Positions 24,727-33,532 of a stretch of 55,695 nucleotides of DNA are shown in pieces. Source of the DNA: Bin5 sp034428395. GTDB taxonomy: Bacteria; Chloroflexota; Anaerolineae; Caldilineales; Caldilineaceae. Position 1 is the first letter of the stretch; each line of letters opens with the position of its first letter. Where the stretch lies: assembly GCA_034428395.1 (NCBI GenBank), contig DAOUHX010000020.1, forward strand, positions 1-55,695, in the 5' to 3' direction. The notes below the pieces were generated by a model. It was not told the origin of the DNA. It was given only the letters and a program-made list of their open reading frames with translations, and did no database searches. The position numbers and the translations under genes were made by a program.

Positions 24727-25779
24727 ATGCGCGTTTCGGTAATCGCCACTGTCTACAATGAGGGAGACAGCGTCCGACCGCTCATGGATTCCCTCTTGGA
24801 ACAGACGCGCCTGCCCGACGAGACCGTCATTTGTGACGGCGGAAGCCAGGACGGGACGGTCGCCATCTTGCGCGAGTACATAGGCAAATTGCCGGGGCTT
24901 AAGATTATCGAAGCCCCGGGTGTGAACATCAGCCAGGGGAGGAACGAGGCCATAGCCGCAGCGGCCGGCCCGATTATTGCCACGACTGACGCGGGCGTTC
25001 GACTGGACTGCAAATGGCTGGAGCAGCTGGTGGCGCCTCTGGAAGGCGTTGAAGGCAGATCGCAGGACGGGGCAAACGCGGTCGCAGGGTTCTTCCTGCC
25101 GGATGTAACCGGCGCGTTTCAGATGGCGATGGGCGCAACCGTTCTGCCCCGGGTAGAGGATATCGATCCATCCAGGTTTCTACCCAGCAGCCGGTCGATG
25201 GCCTACCTGAAAGAGTCATGGCTTCGCGCCGGCGGCTATCCCGAATGGCTCGACTACAGCGAGGACCTCGTGTTCGACCTGCGCCTGAGAGCGGTCTCCG
25301 CGAACCAGAGCAGGGCCTTCGCTTGGGCGCCGGACGCGTTTGTTCATTTCCAACCGCGCAAGACGCTCACCGCGTTCTGGAAACAGTACTTCCGCTATGC
25401 AAGGGGGGACGGCAAAGCGGACCTATGGCGTCTTCGTCACGCCATTCGCTTCGCCACCTATCTGCTCCTGATTCCTGCGCTGTTGGGCCACGCGCTATGG
25501 GGTCAGGAGGCCCGCTGGCTCGGATGGGCCGGCCTGGTCGCTGGCGGTCTCATAAACTGTGCCCGCCCGTGGCAGCGAATGCTGCTGCTGGGCAGGGGGG
25601 CGCCGACCGGCGTGGTCTTGCGGGCCGCTCTGCTCGTGCCGGTAATCCGGTTCGTGGGCGATGCGGCGAAGATTTGCGGCTACCCGACCGGTCTGATCTG
25701 GCGACGGAAGAACAGGCATCGAAGCGAAATCCATTGGCGAGAAACTGGAGAAGTCGAAGAGGCAACCGGGAGCGGTTGA
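24727..25779 (+). CDS. Glycosyltransferase family 2, membrane-anchored
   Basis: A 350-residue GT-A enzyme. The N-terminus has SVIATVYNEGDSVRPLMDSL, the nucleotide-binding CDGGSQDGT, and a DxD-like TTDAGV. The acceptor-site region around YSEDLVFDLRLR is typical, followed by a Phe/Trp-rich segment (TAFWKQYFRYARGDGKADLWR). Two or three C-terminal helices anchor it. This layout matches GT2 enzymes that add sugars to lipid carriers or exopolysaccharide; the sugar is not predictable. ATG 24727 is the start that begins directly before the first beta strand. Its stop overlaps the next gene's possible TTG start. Confidence 0.9.
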   Translation: MRVSVIATVYNEGDSVRPLMDSLLEQTRLPDETVICDGGSQDGTVAILREYIGKLPGLKIIEAPGVNISQGRNEAIAAAAGPIIATTDAGVRLDCKWLEQLVAPLEGVEGRSQDGANAVAGFFLPDVTGAFQMAMGATVLPRVEDIDPSRFLPSSRSMAYLKESWLRAGGYPEWLDYSEDLVFDLRLRAVSANQSRAFAWAPDAFVHFQPRKTLTAFWKQYFRYARGDGKADLWRLRHAIRFATYLLLIPALLGHALWGQEARWLGWAGLVAGGLINCARPWQRMLLLGRGAPTGVVLRAALLVPVIRFVGDAAKICGYPTGLIWRRKNRHRSEIHWRETGEVEEATGSG

Positions 25780-26405
25780 AAGCGAGACCTGCCGTGCCAC
25801 TGCTTATTGACGGCCATAATCTGATCGGGTCCGGCATGCTGGAAGGCATCAGCCTGGAGGACGAGGACGACGAACTGCGCCTGGTCACGCGGCTGCGCGT
25901 CTGGCGCAGCAATTACAAGGGTGACATGACGGTCGTCTTTGATCGCGGCATCGTTGGCGGTGCATCGCGCGAACTGAGCGGAAGCGGCGTCAAAGTGATA
26001 TTCGCGCGCGATCCGCAGGATGCCGACGACTGGATCAAGCGGCGGATTCACTCGCGCCAGCCGGGACTGACCGTCGTTACCAACGACTGGGCCTTGCGCC
26101 AAGAAGCCAATTTGCACGATGTCGACACATGGCGGCCAGATGAGTTTGTGCGGCGAATGCAGTCGGGGCAAGCAGGGCCGCAAAAAGAGACGGGGTCGAA
26201 GGTAGAACCTGGCGCCGAAACTGATGTCAATCTCTCCCCCGTGGAGCTCTCTGAGTGGATGCAGATCTTTGGCCCGCCCCCGACTCCACGGAATCGACCG
26301 GACACGGATGTATCCCGGCGCCCGCCTTCGCCGCGCAACGCTGCGTTCAACAGGGACAGGAAAGCCCTGCGCGCCCGTTTGCAGAAAAAGCGCGGCAGGC
26401 GTTGA
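25776..26405 (+). CDS. NYN-domain (YacP/Rae1-like) predicted ribonuclease
   Basis: A PIN-like NYN nuclease of about 209 residues. LLIDGHNLIGSG carries the first catalytic Asp, DPQDADDWIKRRI the middle acidic cluster, and TVVTNDWALRQEA the third. B. subtilis Rae1/YacP, a ribosome-associated mRNA endonuclease, has this fold. The second half is a low-complexity, proline- and charge-rich tail ending in a strongly basic stretch (KALRARLQKKRGRR), suited to RNA or ribosome contact. The start could be TTG 25776, which overlaps the preceding stop, or GTG 25794. Confidence 0.85.
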   Translation: MKARPAVPLLIDGHNLIGSGMLEGISLEDEDDELRLVTRLRVWRSNYKGDMTVVFDRGIVGGASRELSGSGVKVIFARDPQDADDWIKRRIHSRQPGLTVVTNDWALRQEANLHDVDTWRPDEFVRRMQSGQAGPQKETGSKVEPGAETDVNLSPVELSEWMQIFGPPPTPRNRPDTDVSRRPPSPRNAAFNRDRKALRARLQKKRGRR

Positions 26406-26444
26406 AAGCCCGTTCTGATATCGCCGCGAGGAGAGTGCGTTCAG

Positions 26445-26948
26445 ATGTCGTCGGAAGCCGAGACGAAAGAGTCCCAGCGCCGAGAGGTGCGGGCTCGTCT
26501 TGTCGAGATGACCCCTGGCGCGAACGGATTCTTCTACTGGATTCTTTCTGCGCCGATGATCGTCTTTCTCGCTTGGCTTTGGGTCGATCTGATCGAACTC
26601 TTCTCGATTGTCTCGCGCCCCGTTGGTCTGACGCTAGGGGCGGCGACCTTCATTGCTCTGATCATACTGCCCTTAGGCTACGGCGCTCACCGCGTCGTAA
26701 CATCCTTTCCCGGCATTTTTCAACGGGCAGGATGGACGGTCCATCCGCTCGCGCCGCTACGCCCCGCGGAGCAGTACACTGTCAAGTACATCGTCGTTTC
26801 ACGTGAGCGGGCGCCCACCGACGCGCGGCGGATATTGCTGAGGGTCGCGCAAGGGTGGGTATACCTGGAAATCGCCATTGTGCTCATCGGCGCTGTGGCA
26901 ATAGCACCGCTCTACTTGAGCGCAGTTGAGTTCGGACTCGGGCGCTAA
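26445..26948 (+). CDS. Small membrane protein of unknown function
   Basis: A 167-residue protein. It has a charged N-terminus (about 25 residues), then helices near residues 31-53 and 58-82, a soluble stretch (about 83-140) and a last helix near 142-163. I recognise no family. ATG 26445 has GGAGAG about 10 nt upstream. It follows the NYN gene by 39 bp in the same direction and is probably co-transcribed with it. Confidence 0.65.
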   Translation: MSSEAETKESQRREVRARLVEMTPGANGFFYWILSAPMIVFLAWLWVDLIELFSIVSRPVGLTLGAATFIALIILPLGYGAHRVVTSFPGIFQRAGWTVHPLAPLRPAEQYTVKYIVVSRERAPTDARRILLRVAQGWVYLEIAIVLIGAVAIAPLYLSAVEFGLGR

Positions 26949-27020
26949 GGAAAAAACGGCGCTAGCCGGAACCTCGCGGCCGGCGTCGCTCACGTTGCCG
27001 TCAGACAGCAGGAGTACTGC

Positions 27021-28181
27021 ATGGACCCCCAACAACTGATCGAATACTACCTGTGCCGGCAGCGTGAAATTCTTGAGACCATCGGCGAATTGGTGGTGGA
27101 GGAGACGCCGACCGATGACAAGAGTCGTCTGGACCTCTTTGCTGCAGGATTGGCCGGCCGCTACACAGGTGCCGGGCTGGAAACGGAGATCATCAGCAAT
27201 GCGACTCGGGGCAACCATCTACGCGCCCGCTTCAGCGACCCCGCCCATGTCGGAGCCCGCGATGCCGCGCCGGCGCTCATCCTCTGCCACTATGACACGG
27301 TCTGGCCGGTCGGCTCGCTGGAAACGCACCCGTTTCGGGTCGATGGACAGGGTAAGGCCTACGGCCCCGGCATCTTCGACATGCAGTCGAGTCTGGCACT
27401 GGCAGAGTATGTGGTGAGAGGCGTGCAGGCTCTCAATCTACGGCTTCCCCGCCCGGTCACCCTCCTGGTGACCTCAGACGAGGAGGTGGGTAGCCAGACT
27501 TCGCGGCAGATGATCGAAGAGGAGGCCGGCCGTGCAGCCTATGTCCTGGTGCTGGAGCCGCCCTTGCCGGGCGGTGTGCTCAAGACGACGCGCAAGGGCG
27601 GCGCCCATTTCGCACTGACGATCGTCGGCCGCGCCGCGCACGCGGGCGTCGAACCGGAGAAGGGCGTCAGCGCAGTTCAGGAGCTCGCGCACCAGGTCCT
27701 GGCTCTGCATAGCCTTACCGATCTGAAAGTGGGAACGACAGTTAATGTCGGCGTGGTCAGCGGGGGGACACGCTCGAACGTGGTGGCAGCGCACGCTGAG
27801 GCTCGCATCGATGTAAGGGCGTGGACCAAGGCGGAAATGGAGCGCGTTGGCGCGGCCATCGGGGCCCTGGAGCCAGCGCTGGAAGGTACGAAAGTAAGAG
27901 TGACTGGCGGTGTAGGCCGCCCGCCGTTGGAACGAACAGTAACAGGCAATCTGTTCGGGCAGGCCCAGGCCATCGGCCGCAGGCTAGGACTGAACCTGCA
28001 GGAGGGAGGGACCGGGGGCGGCAGCGACGGCAATCTGACCGGCGCGCTTGGCGTTCCTACGCTTGACGGGCTGGGCCTCCCGGGGCACGGCGCCCACGCC
28101 GACCATGAACACATCGAGGTTGACAAGATCGGCGAACGCGCGGCGCTCCTGACTGCACTCCTGGTCGAACTCTCTCCTTGA
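27021..28181 (+). CDS. M20-family metallopeptidase (carboxypeptidase G2 / ArgE-like)
   Basis: A 386-residue co-catalytic zinc hydrolase. Metal ligands are visible in order: His in LCHYDTVWPVG, bridging Asp in GPGIFDMQSS, the Glu-Glu pair in TSDEEVGSQTS, a further acidic ligand in VLEPPLPGG and the His in LPGHGAHADHEHI. The dimerisation lid spans about residues 190-300. The HYDTVWP and GVLKTTRKG wording is closest to glutamate carboxypeptidase-like members. There is no signal peptide, so it is probably cytosolic. ATG 27021 is preceded by AGCAGGAG. The next gene is another carboxypeptidase, suggesting peptide scavenging. Confidence 0.92.
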   Translation: MDPQQLIEYYLCRQREILETIGELVVEETPTDDKSRLDLFAAGLAGRYTGAGLETEIISNATRGNHLRARFSDPAHVGARDAAPALILCHYDTVWPVGSLETHPFRVDGQGKAYGPGIFDMQSSLALAEYVVRGVQALNLRLPRPVTLLVTSDEEVGSQTSRQMIEEEAGRAAYVLVLEPPLPGGVLKTTRKGGAHFALTIVGRAAHAGVEPEKGVSAVQELAHQVLALHSLTDLKVGTTVNVGVVSGGTRSNVVAAHAEARIDVRAWTKAEMERVGAAIGALEPALEGTKVRVTGGVGRPPLERTVTGNLFGQAQAIGRRLGLNLQEGGTGGGSDGNLTGALGVPTLDGLGLPGHGAHADHEHIEVDKIGERAALLTALLVELSP

Positions 28182-28249
28182 GCAATTTGGGCGCGCGGCA
28201 TTCACTCGAACGCGACGCGACCTGACTATAACTGGTGAAGAGATATTCT

Positions 28250-29926
28250 ATGGACTTCAGCCGCTATTTCAACAACGAAGAGCTGGACGCAGCTGCCCAA
28301 GGTTGGGTCGAGAGTTTCCCGCAGTTGATCGATGTTTCCGAGCTGGGGAAGAGCCACGAGGGCAAGGGAATCCCTCTTCTCACCTTGACCTGCAAGGAGA
28401 CCGGCGAGCCGGCGGACAAGCCGGCCGTATGGATCGACGCCAACATTCACGCCACGGAGGTTGCCGGAACGACGGTTGCCCTTCACATAGCGCATACACT
28501 GTTGAGCGGATACGGCAGCGACGCGCGCTGCACTCGACTGCTCGACAACGCTGTCTTCTACATCGTGCCGCGTCTGAACCCGGACGGCGCGGCATGGGCG
28601 CTGGCCGGCGCACCGCGCTACATCAGGTCGGGGACGCGGCCTTTTCCCTACAGCGAGCGGGCTGCAGGGCTGCACGAAGAAGATATCGACGGCGATGGCC
28701 GGATTTTGCAGATGCGGATCCCCGACCCCAACGGCGACTGGAAGGTCAGTTCCCTCGAGAGTCGTCTGATGGAAAAGCGGGGTCCGGATGAGCAGGAAGG
28801 GACTTTCTACCGGCTCTTGCCGGAAGGACGGCTGGAAGATTACGACGGCGTGAATATCAAGGTTGCCCGGCCCTTGCAGGGGTTGGACTTTAACCGCAAC
28901 TTTCCCTTCGAGTGGCAGCCGGATTCGACGCAGGCGGGCGCCGGGCCGTTTCCGACTTCCGAACGCGAGATTCGCGCCGCGGCCGAATTCATCAGCCGGA
29001 ACAACAACATCAATCTCGCCTTGAGCTACCACACACAGAGCGGCGTCATTCTGAGGCCCTTCAGCACAAGGCCCGATGAGAAGATGGAAACCAACGACCT
29101 TTGGGTGTTTGAGCTGATGGGGGAGCGGGGCAACGCACTGACGGGCTATCCCTGTTTGTCGGTCTATCATGGCTTCCGCTACCATCCCAAGGAGGTTACG
29201 ACCGGTGCGTTCGACGACTGGGTATACGATCATCTGGGCATCTTCTCCTTCACGATCGAGCTCTGGGACCTGCCGGGCCGCGCCGGAATCAAGGACAGGG
29301 ATTTCATCGAGTGGTTCCGCAAACATCCCCACGAAGAGGACGTCAGGATTCTGAACTGGCTGGAGGAGAACGGAGATGCCGAGCCGTACGTTGCCTGGTA
29401 TCCCTTCGAGCATCCGCAGCTGGGCGCGGTCGAGATCGGCGGCTACGACCAGATGTACACCTGGCGCAATCCGCCGCCAAGTCTGATGGGCGAGGAGGCC
29501 GAAAAGAACACGGCCTACGCACTCGCGCTGGCCGATATGCTGCCGCGTCTGAGCCTCGGCACCCTAGAGGTGCAGCGACTCTCCGATTCAGGTGACTTTC
29601 GCATACGTTTGGTTGTCGAGAACAGCGGTTTCATGCCGACCTATACGAGCGATCAGGGCCGCTCGCGTCAGGCCGCCCGGCCCGTGCGCGCTGAGCTCGT
29701 TCTCCCGGAAACGGTGCGGATTCTGAGCGGCCAAGAGAAGACGGAACTGGGGCACCTGCAGGGGCGCAGCAGCAGGCTCTCGGTCAGCGCCCTCTACGCG
29801 GCCAGCCCGACCGACAACCGGGCCTGGACGGAATGGGTCCTGCGCGGCGCATCCGGCCAAGAGGTAGAGGTCCATGTTCTGAGCGATCGAGCCGGCTCTC
29901 TTCACGAAACGGTCACACTCCCGTGA
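28250..29926 (+). CDS. M14-family zinc carboxypeptidase
   Basis: A 558-residue member of the M14 family. The zinc-binding HxxE is at NIHATEVAGT (His67, Glu70) and the third ligand is His261 in SYHTQSG. The catalytic Glu is Glu337 in TIELWDLPG, and LDFNRNFPFEW carries the substrate-binding Asn-Arg. About 150 residues after the catalytic domain look like a beta-sandwich (DFRIRLVVENSGFMPTYTS onward). No signal peptide is seen. I prefer ATG 28250 because a purine-rich GAAGAGA lies upstream; a GTG at 28235 would add five residues. Confidence 0.92.
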   Translation: MDFSRYFNNEELDAAAQGWVESFPQLIDVSELGKSHEGKGIPLLTLTCKETGEPADKPAVWIDANIHATEVAGTTVALHIAHTLLSGYGSDARCTRLLDNAVFYIVPRLNPDGAAWALAGAPRYIRSGTRPFPYSERAAGLHEEDIDGDGRILQMRIPDPNGDWKVSSLESRLMEKRGPDEQEGTFYRLLPEGRLEDYDGVNIKVARPLQGLDFNRNFPFEWQPDSTQAGAGPFPTSEREIRAAAEFISRNNNINLALSYHTQSGVILRPFSTRPDEKMETNDLWVFELMGERGNALTGYPCLSVYHGFRYHPKEVTTGAFDDWVYDHLGIFSFTIELWDLPGRAGIKDRDFIEWFRKHPHEEDVRILNWLEENGDAEPYVAWYPFEHPQLGAVEIGGYDQMYTWRNPPPSLMGEEAEKNTAYALALADMLPRLSLGTLEVQRLSDSGDFRIRLVVENSGFMPTYTSDQGRSRQAARPVRAELVLPETVRILSGQEKTELGHLQGRSSRLSVSALYAASPTDNRAWTEWVLRGASGQEVEVHVLSDRAGSLHETVTLP

Positions 29927-29972
29927 CAGCTGAACAGTTTCCCGCCATCCGAGGGCACGGGAGGTCCACAGC

Positions 29973-30698
29973 TTGAACAAGACAAAACTCCTCATTGTTG
30001 AGGATGAGCCGACTCTGCTGGAGACTTTGAAATACAATCTGATGCGGCAGGGTTACGAGGTTGTCACCGCGGCTGACGGTACGCAAGCGCTTCCCACCGC
30101 CAGGGCCGAGAGACCTGATCTGGTGATTCTGGACGTCATGCTGCCCGGCCTGGACGGCTTCGAGATCTGTCGTATACTGCGCCAGGAGATGAGTCTGCCG
30201 ATCCTGATGCTCACCGCCAGGGACGAAGAGGTAGACAAGATCGTCGGTCTCGAGGTTGGGGCAGACGACTACCTTACGAAGCCTTTCAGTATGCGGGAGC
30301 TGCTGGCGCGGGTCAAAGCTCAGCTCCGCCGCGTGAGGATTTTGCGCGAGGAGTTTGAAGCAACCGGCAGGGAGCCTGCGGACAGGGAAGGCAGCGGGTC
30401 CGTGTTCACTTTCGGGGAGCTTGCAGTTGACGAGAGTCGCCGCGAAGTGCGGCGAGACGGCGAAGTGCTGGCGCTGAAACCGAAGGAGTTTGATCTGCTT
30501 GCCTTTCTGGCCCGAAATCGGGGCATTGCCTTGGGACGCAGCCTGATTCTGGAGCGAGTGTGGGGCTGGGACTTTGACGGCGGCAGCCGCACGGTGGACG
30601 TTCACATTCGCTGGCTGCGTGAGAAAATCGAAGAAGATCCGGCCCGACCGGCGCGCATTCTGACAGTTCGCGGCATCGGCTACCGTTTCGACGGGTAG
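29973..30698 (+). CDS. phoP: OmpR/PhoB-family response regulator of the phosphate two-component system
   Basis: A 241-residue regulator. The receiver domain shows the acidic pair in IVEDEPT, phospho-acceptor Asp54 in VILDVMLPG, Thr81 and Lys103 in YLTKPF. The C-terminal winged helix has the family ending VDVHIRWLREKIEEDP and VRGIGYRF. A linker of about 25 residues is longer than usual. The TTG start is well supported by GGGAGG 8-9 nt upstream. Located next to the kinase and pstSCAB-phoU, it is expected to bind the TTAAC repeats upstream of pstS. Confidence 0.92.
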   Translation: MNKTKLLIVEDEPTLLETLKYNLMRQGYEVVTAADGTQALPTARAERPDLVILDVMLPGLDGFEICRILRQEMSLPILMLTARDEEVDKIVGLEVGADDYLTKPFSMRELLARVKAQLRRVRILREEFEATGREPADREGSGSVFTFGELAVDESRREVRRDGEVLALKPKEFDLLAFLARNRGIALGRSLILERVWGWDFDGGSRTVDVHIRWLREKIEEDPARPARILTVRGIGYRFDG

Positions 30699-30755
30699 CG
30701 CCGTCAGCGCCCGTTGAGTTAGGCGCGCACGGAGGCAAGAGCATAGATCGCGGCC

Positions 30756-32639
30756 ATGACTCTTTTCCGCTCGCTTCGCTGGCGAATCGTCTTCGCAGTC
30801 TCGTTCCTCATCGCCGTGATACTCGCCTGCCTCTCCGCACTTTTCCTCTCTCAGTACCGACAATCCAGCATCGAGCAGTTGGGCGCTCGGTTGGTCGCTG
30901 AAGCAGTGCTTCTCTCCGCCGATCCAGAGCTGCGCACCGGCTTGGCAACTTCAGGTTGGCAAGCGGGCGACGCTGACGCCGTCCGCCTCGTTCGCAAGTG
31001 GAGCCAGCAACTCGATGCGCGCGTAACGTTGCTACAGGCGGACGGGACGGTGCTGGCCGACTCACGGGAAAGTCCACAGGCAACCCCCAACCAAGGCGAC
31101 CGGCCGGAGATTCGGGCTGCTCTCGGCGCCGGAACTGGCTTCAGTTTGCGGCACAGTCGCACGTATGGCGCGGAGGGGCTGTTCGCCGCGGCCGCGATAC
31201 CTCCTGCCGCAGAGCCACTGGGCACAATAAGGGTGTCGAAACCGCGTACGACCATTGACGTTCCACTGGCGCGAATAAGATTGACCGTCCTGGCCGCCAC
31301 ACTGTTGGCGCTGGTCGTAGGCGGGGCATTCGTGTTTGCGGTTGCCGAAGCCGCAATGCGACCCTTCCGTGTTTTGGCGCAGAATGTTGCCCGAACTGTT
31401 CAGGGCGACGACGGCATCCGCGTCGCGCCGGGATCGTCTGAGGAAGTCGGGCAGCTCTCCCGCGCCTTCAACCGAATGGTGGAAGAGCTCGATGCGGAAG
31501 CCGCCAGGGTCGCCCGGGCGCGGGAAAGGCTGACCTCGGTGCTGGATACGCTTGTCGACGGCGTCTTCATTCTCGACGGCGAGGGGCGCGTCCGCCTTTG
31601 CAACGCGGTTGCGGCCAGCATGGTAGGCGTTGCCGCGCACGACCGCATTCAACCACCTGAGGTAGAACCGAGCGAACAGAGACCTGGCGGTGAGGCCCCC
31701 TCGGGCAACCCGGACCAGACAACGCAGATAGCGCCCGCGCCGGCGAGCCCATTTCAAGGGCAGCTCTTGGCACAGGTCGCGCGCGATCACAGGATCGTCG
31801 AGACTTGGCAGGCTTGCGACGAAGATGGCGAGCCCGCAGAAAGCATCTTTGAGATGGATGGCAAGGCGGTGCGCACAATCGCACTTCCCTACGTTGCCGG
31901 TGGCAGCGACGGTTTCATCCTTCTGCTCCAGGACATGACCGAGCTTCACCGCCTGGAGCGAGTTCGCCGCGACTTTGTCAGCAACATTTCGCACGAGTTG
32001 CGTACGCCGCTGGCTTCTCTGCGGGCACTGACCGAGACGTTGCGCGATGGCGCGTTGGATGACCCGGCGGCCGCGCCCCGTTTTCTGGACCGTATCGAAA
32101 CGGAAGTTGACGCGCTCGCGCAGATGGTGCAGGAACTGCTGGAGCTCTCACGTATCGAATCGGGCCAGGTCCCCTTCCGCTTTCGGCCTGTGCCGGTCAG
32201 CGAGGTCGTCCTGACGCCGGTCGAAAGGATGCAGCCGCTGGCCGCACGTGAGCAGATTGAACTCATAGTAGATCTGCCGCCGCGTCTTCCCCGCGTATAC
32301 GCCGACGCCGAACGGGTCCACCAGGTGATGGCAAATCTGGTGCACAACGCCTTGAAGTTTTCGCCGCCAGGTGCGTCGATCAACGTTTCTGCCGGCAGCG
32401 GTCGTACCGGACAGGAGGTAACGATCTCGGTGAGCGATACCGGAATCGGAATTCCTGCCGAAGACCGGGAGCGCATTTTCGAGCGATTCTACAAGACCGA
32501 CCGCGCACGGGCCAGCGGCGGTACCGGGCTGGGACTTTCGATCGCCAAACACATAGTCCAGGCGCACGGTGGCCGCATCTGGGTGGACAGCGTAGAGAAC
32601 CGCGGCAGCAAGTTTTCGTTCACCTTGACTGTTGCCTAG
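30756..32639 (+). CDS. phoR: PhoR-like sensor histidine kinase
   Basis: A 627-residue membrane kinase. Helix 1 is at about 10-32, an extracytoplasmic sensor spans about 33-170, and helix 2 about 172-196. A HAMP segment precedes a PAS domain (TSVLDTLVDGVFILDGEGR) that contains a Pro/Glu-rich insert. The HisKA box NISHELRTPLASL carries phospho-His413, followed by the N box LVHNALKFSPPG, SDTGIGIP, and GGTGLGLSIAKHIV of the ATPase domain. The larger extracytoplasmic loop resembles B. subtilis PhoR more than the E. coli form. It starts 57 bp after the regulator and ends in a terminator. Confidence 0.92.
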   Translation: MTLFRSLRWRIVFAVSFLIAVILACLSALFLSQYRQSSIEQLGARLVAEAVLLSADPELRTGLATSGWQAGDADAVRLVRKWSQQLDARVTLLQADGTVLADSRESPQATPNQGDRPEIRAALGAGTGFSLRHSRTYGAEGLFAAAAIPPAAEPLGTIRVSKPRTTIDVPLARIRLTVLAATLLALVVGGAFVFAVAEAAMRPFRVLAQNVARTVQGDDGIRVAPGSSEEVGQLSRAFNRMVEELDAEAARVARARERLTSVLDTLVDGVFILDGEGRVRLCNAVAASMVGVAAHDRIQPPEVEPSEQRPGGEAPSGNPDQTTQIAPAPASPFQGQLLAQVARDHRIVETWQACDEDGEPAESIFEMDGKAVRTIALPYVAGGSDGFILLLQDMTELHRLERVRRDFVSNISHELRTPLASLRALTETLRDGALDDPAAAPRFLDRIETEVDALAQMVQELLELSRIESGQVPFRFRPVPVSEVVLTPVERMQPLAAREQIELIVDLPPRLPRVYADAERVHQVMANLVHNALKFSPPGASINVSAGSGRTGQEVTISVSDTGIGIPAEDRERIFERFYKTDRARASGGTGLGLSIAKHIVQAHGGRIWVDSVENRGSKFSFTLTVA

Positions 32640-32677
32640 CCTTTCGACAACCCCAAAATTTGAACGTTATTTCAACG

Positions 32678-32712
32678 CGAGGAGGGTAACTCCCTCGTCG
32701 TGCTTTTTTCTT
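32678..32712 (+). terminator. Rho-independent terminator after the two-component genes
   Basis: A stem pairing CGA-x-GAGGG (32678-32686) with CCCTC-x-TCG (32692-32700), then a T-rich tract (TGCTTTTTTCTT). It lies 39-61 nt after the kinase stop. Confidence 0.6.
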
Positions 32713-32727
32713 CGCGCCAGTATCCTA

Positions 32728-32766
32728 CTAATCGTTTCTTAACCGATTCCCCAATTGCCGTTTACA
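32728..32766 (+). promoter_or_regulatory. Possible weak Pho box
   Basis: CTAATC (32728), TTAACC (32739) and TTTACA (32761) fall on an 11-bp grid with one unrecognisable unit at 32750. It lies about 200 nt before the two tiny ORFs. It is weaker than the box before pstS. Confidence 0.3.
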
Positions 32767-32963
32767 GACTCCGCACGCCTCATTAGCCGGGACGGCCTAT
32801 CGAGACATCTGTTAGGAAGAAAACTGCACGCACTCTTCAGATTGCGGAGCCAGGACCGGGGGCGGCGATTGCAGAGTTGAATGACCCGGGTCAATTTGCT
32901 CATCCGGCTAGGTCGAAAGGAAAGGCCGGACAACCCGAGTTGCCGGATTCGGTCGAGAGAATT

Positions 32964-33140
32964 ATGCGGCGGCGAATCGACAAATGCCACAAAATCTGGT
33001 TTCAGCTCTTTATGCACCAACACGATGAACAGCGGCTCATCAGCCGCGAGGACATCCGCCAGGTCACGTTGGCCGACGCGCTTACGCTGGACGAAGTGAT
33101 CGGGGAGCTGCGGCAGGCCGGTCTGTTGACGGTCGCCTGA
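32964..33140 (+). CDS. Small hypothetical protein in the phosphate locus
   Basis: A 58-residue reading frame from ATG 32964, with GAGAG 3-4 nt upstream; the frame also extends upstream to a TTG at 32877. The sequence is basic at first (MRRRIDKCHKIWFQLFMHQ) and then forms two likely helices (SREDIRQVTLADALTLDE and EVIGELRQAGLL), reminiscent of a small helix-turn-helix, but no family is recognised. It lies between the kinase terminator and the pstS promoter, 4 bp before a second tiny frame. Coding status is uncertain. Confidence 0.4.
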   Translation: MRRRIDKCHKIWFQLFMHQHDEQRLISREDIRQVTLADALTLDEVIGELRQAGLLTVA

Positions 33141-33143
33141 GAG

Positions 33144-33275
33144 ATGCTGAGGCTGGACGAGGCCCTAGAGGTGAGGCGCGAACTGGATGCGATGGCGCTT
33201 GTCTTTGAAGACCCAACCGGACGCCAGGAACTGTTGCGCCTGCTGTACAGGCGTGCGGCGGCACCGGTCTCTTAG
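33144..33275 (+). CDS. Very small hypothetical ORF (43 residues)
   Basis: ATG 33144 follows the preceding small frame's stop by 3 nt. The translation is a single charged amphipathic helix-rich peptide beginning MLRLDEALEVRRELDAMA and ending in LLRLLYRRAAAPVS. It is kept only because of the tight spacing and the locus; it may not be translated. Confidence 0.28.
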   Translation: MLRLDEALEVRRELDAMALVFEDPTGRQELLRLLYRRAAAPVS

Positions 33276-33330
33276 CACCGAATCGATTCAACCGGCGGCA
33301 CGAAATGAAGCAATATGCCGGCAGGGGTCG

Positions 33331-33369
33331 TTAACCAACTCTTAACAGATCGGAAAACGTTACTTAACT
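33331..33369 (+). promoter_or_regulatory. Pho box: four units on an 11-bp period upstream of pstS
   Basis: TTAACC (33331), TTAACA (33342), a degenerate GAAAAC (33353) and TTAACT (33364) are spaced exactly 11 bp apart. This is the layout of the Bacillus-type PhoP box: TTAACA-like hexamers with 5-bp spacers. It lies upstream of a -10 with no -35, as expected for an activator-dependent promoter. Confidence 0.65.
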
Positions 33370-33410
33370 TCAGCCGTTCGTTTCATCACAGGCCATTAAC
33401 CTGCTGTGAC

Positions 33411-33416
33411 TAGAAT
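33411..33416 (+). promoter_or_regulatory. -10 element of the pstS promoter
   Basis: TAGAAT, identical to the -10 of the strong promoter at 39225. The -35 position reads ACAGGC, far from consensus. The expected 5' leader to pstS is about 110 nt. Confidence 0.5.
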
Positions 33417-33532
33417 GTGCGTGAAGAGGCCGGCGAAAAGCCTCTGATCTATAGAAGAGCCTTGCTGCAGGCAGAGACCGTCCTCTGCAAATTGCAAGTT
33501 TAATCATTTCAGCACCTGTCAGAGGAGCAAGA

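Noticed and set aside
25218..25775. N-terminal extension of the NYN-nuclease reading frame by about 190 codons
   Set aside because: The upstream frame overlaps the glycosyltransferase gene, which has clear motifs, and its translation is Arg-rich shadow sequence.
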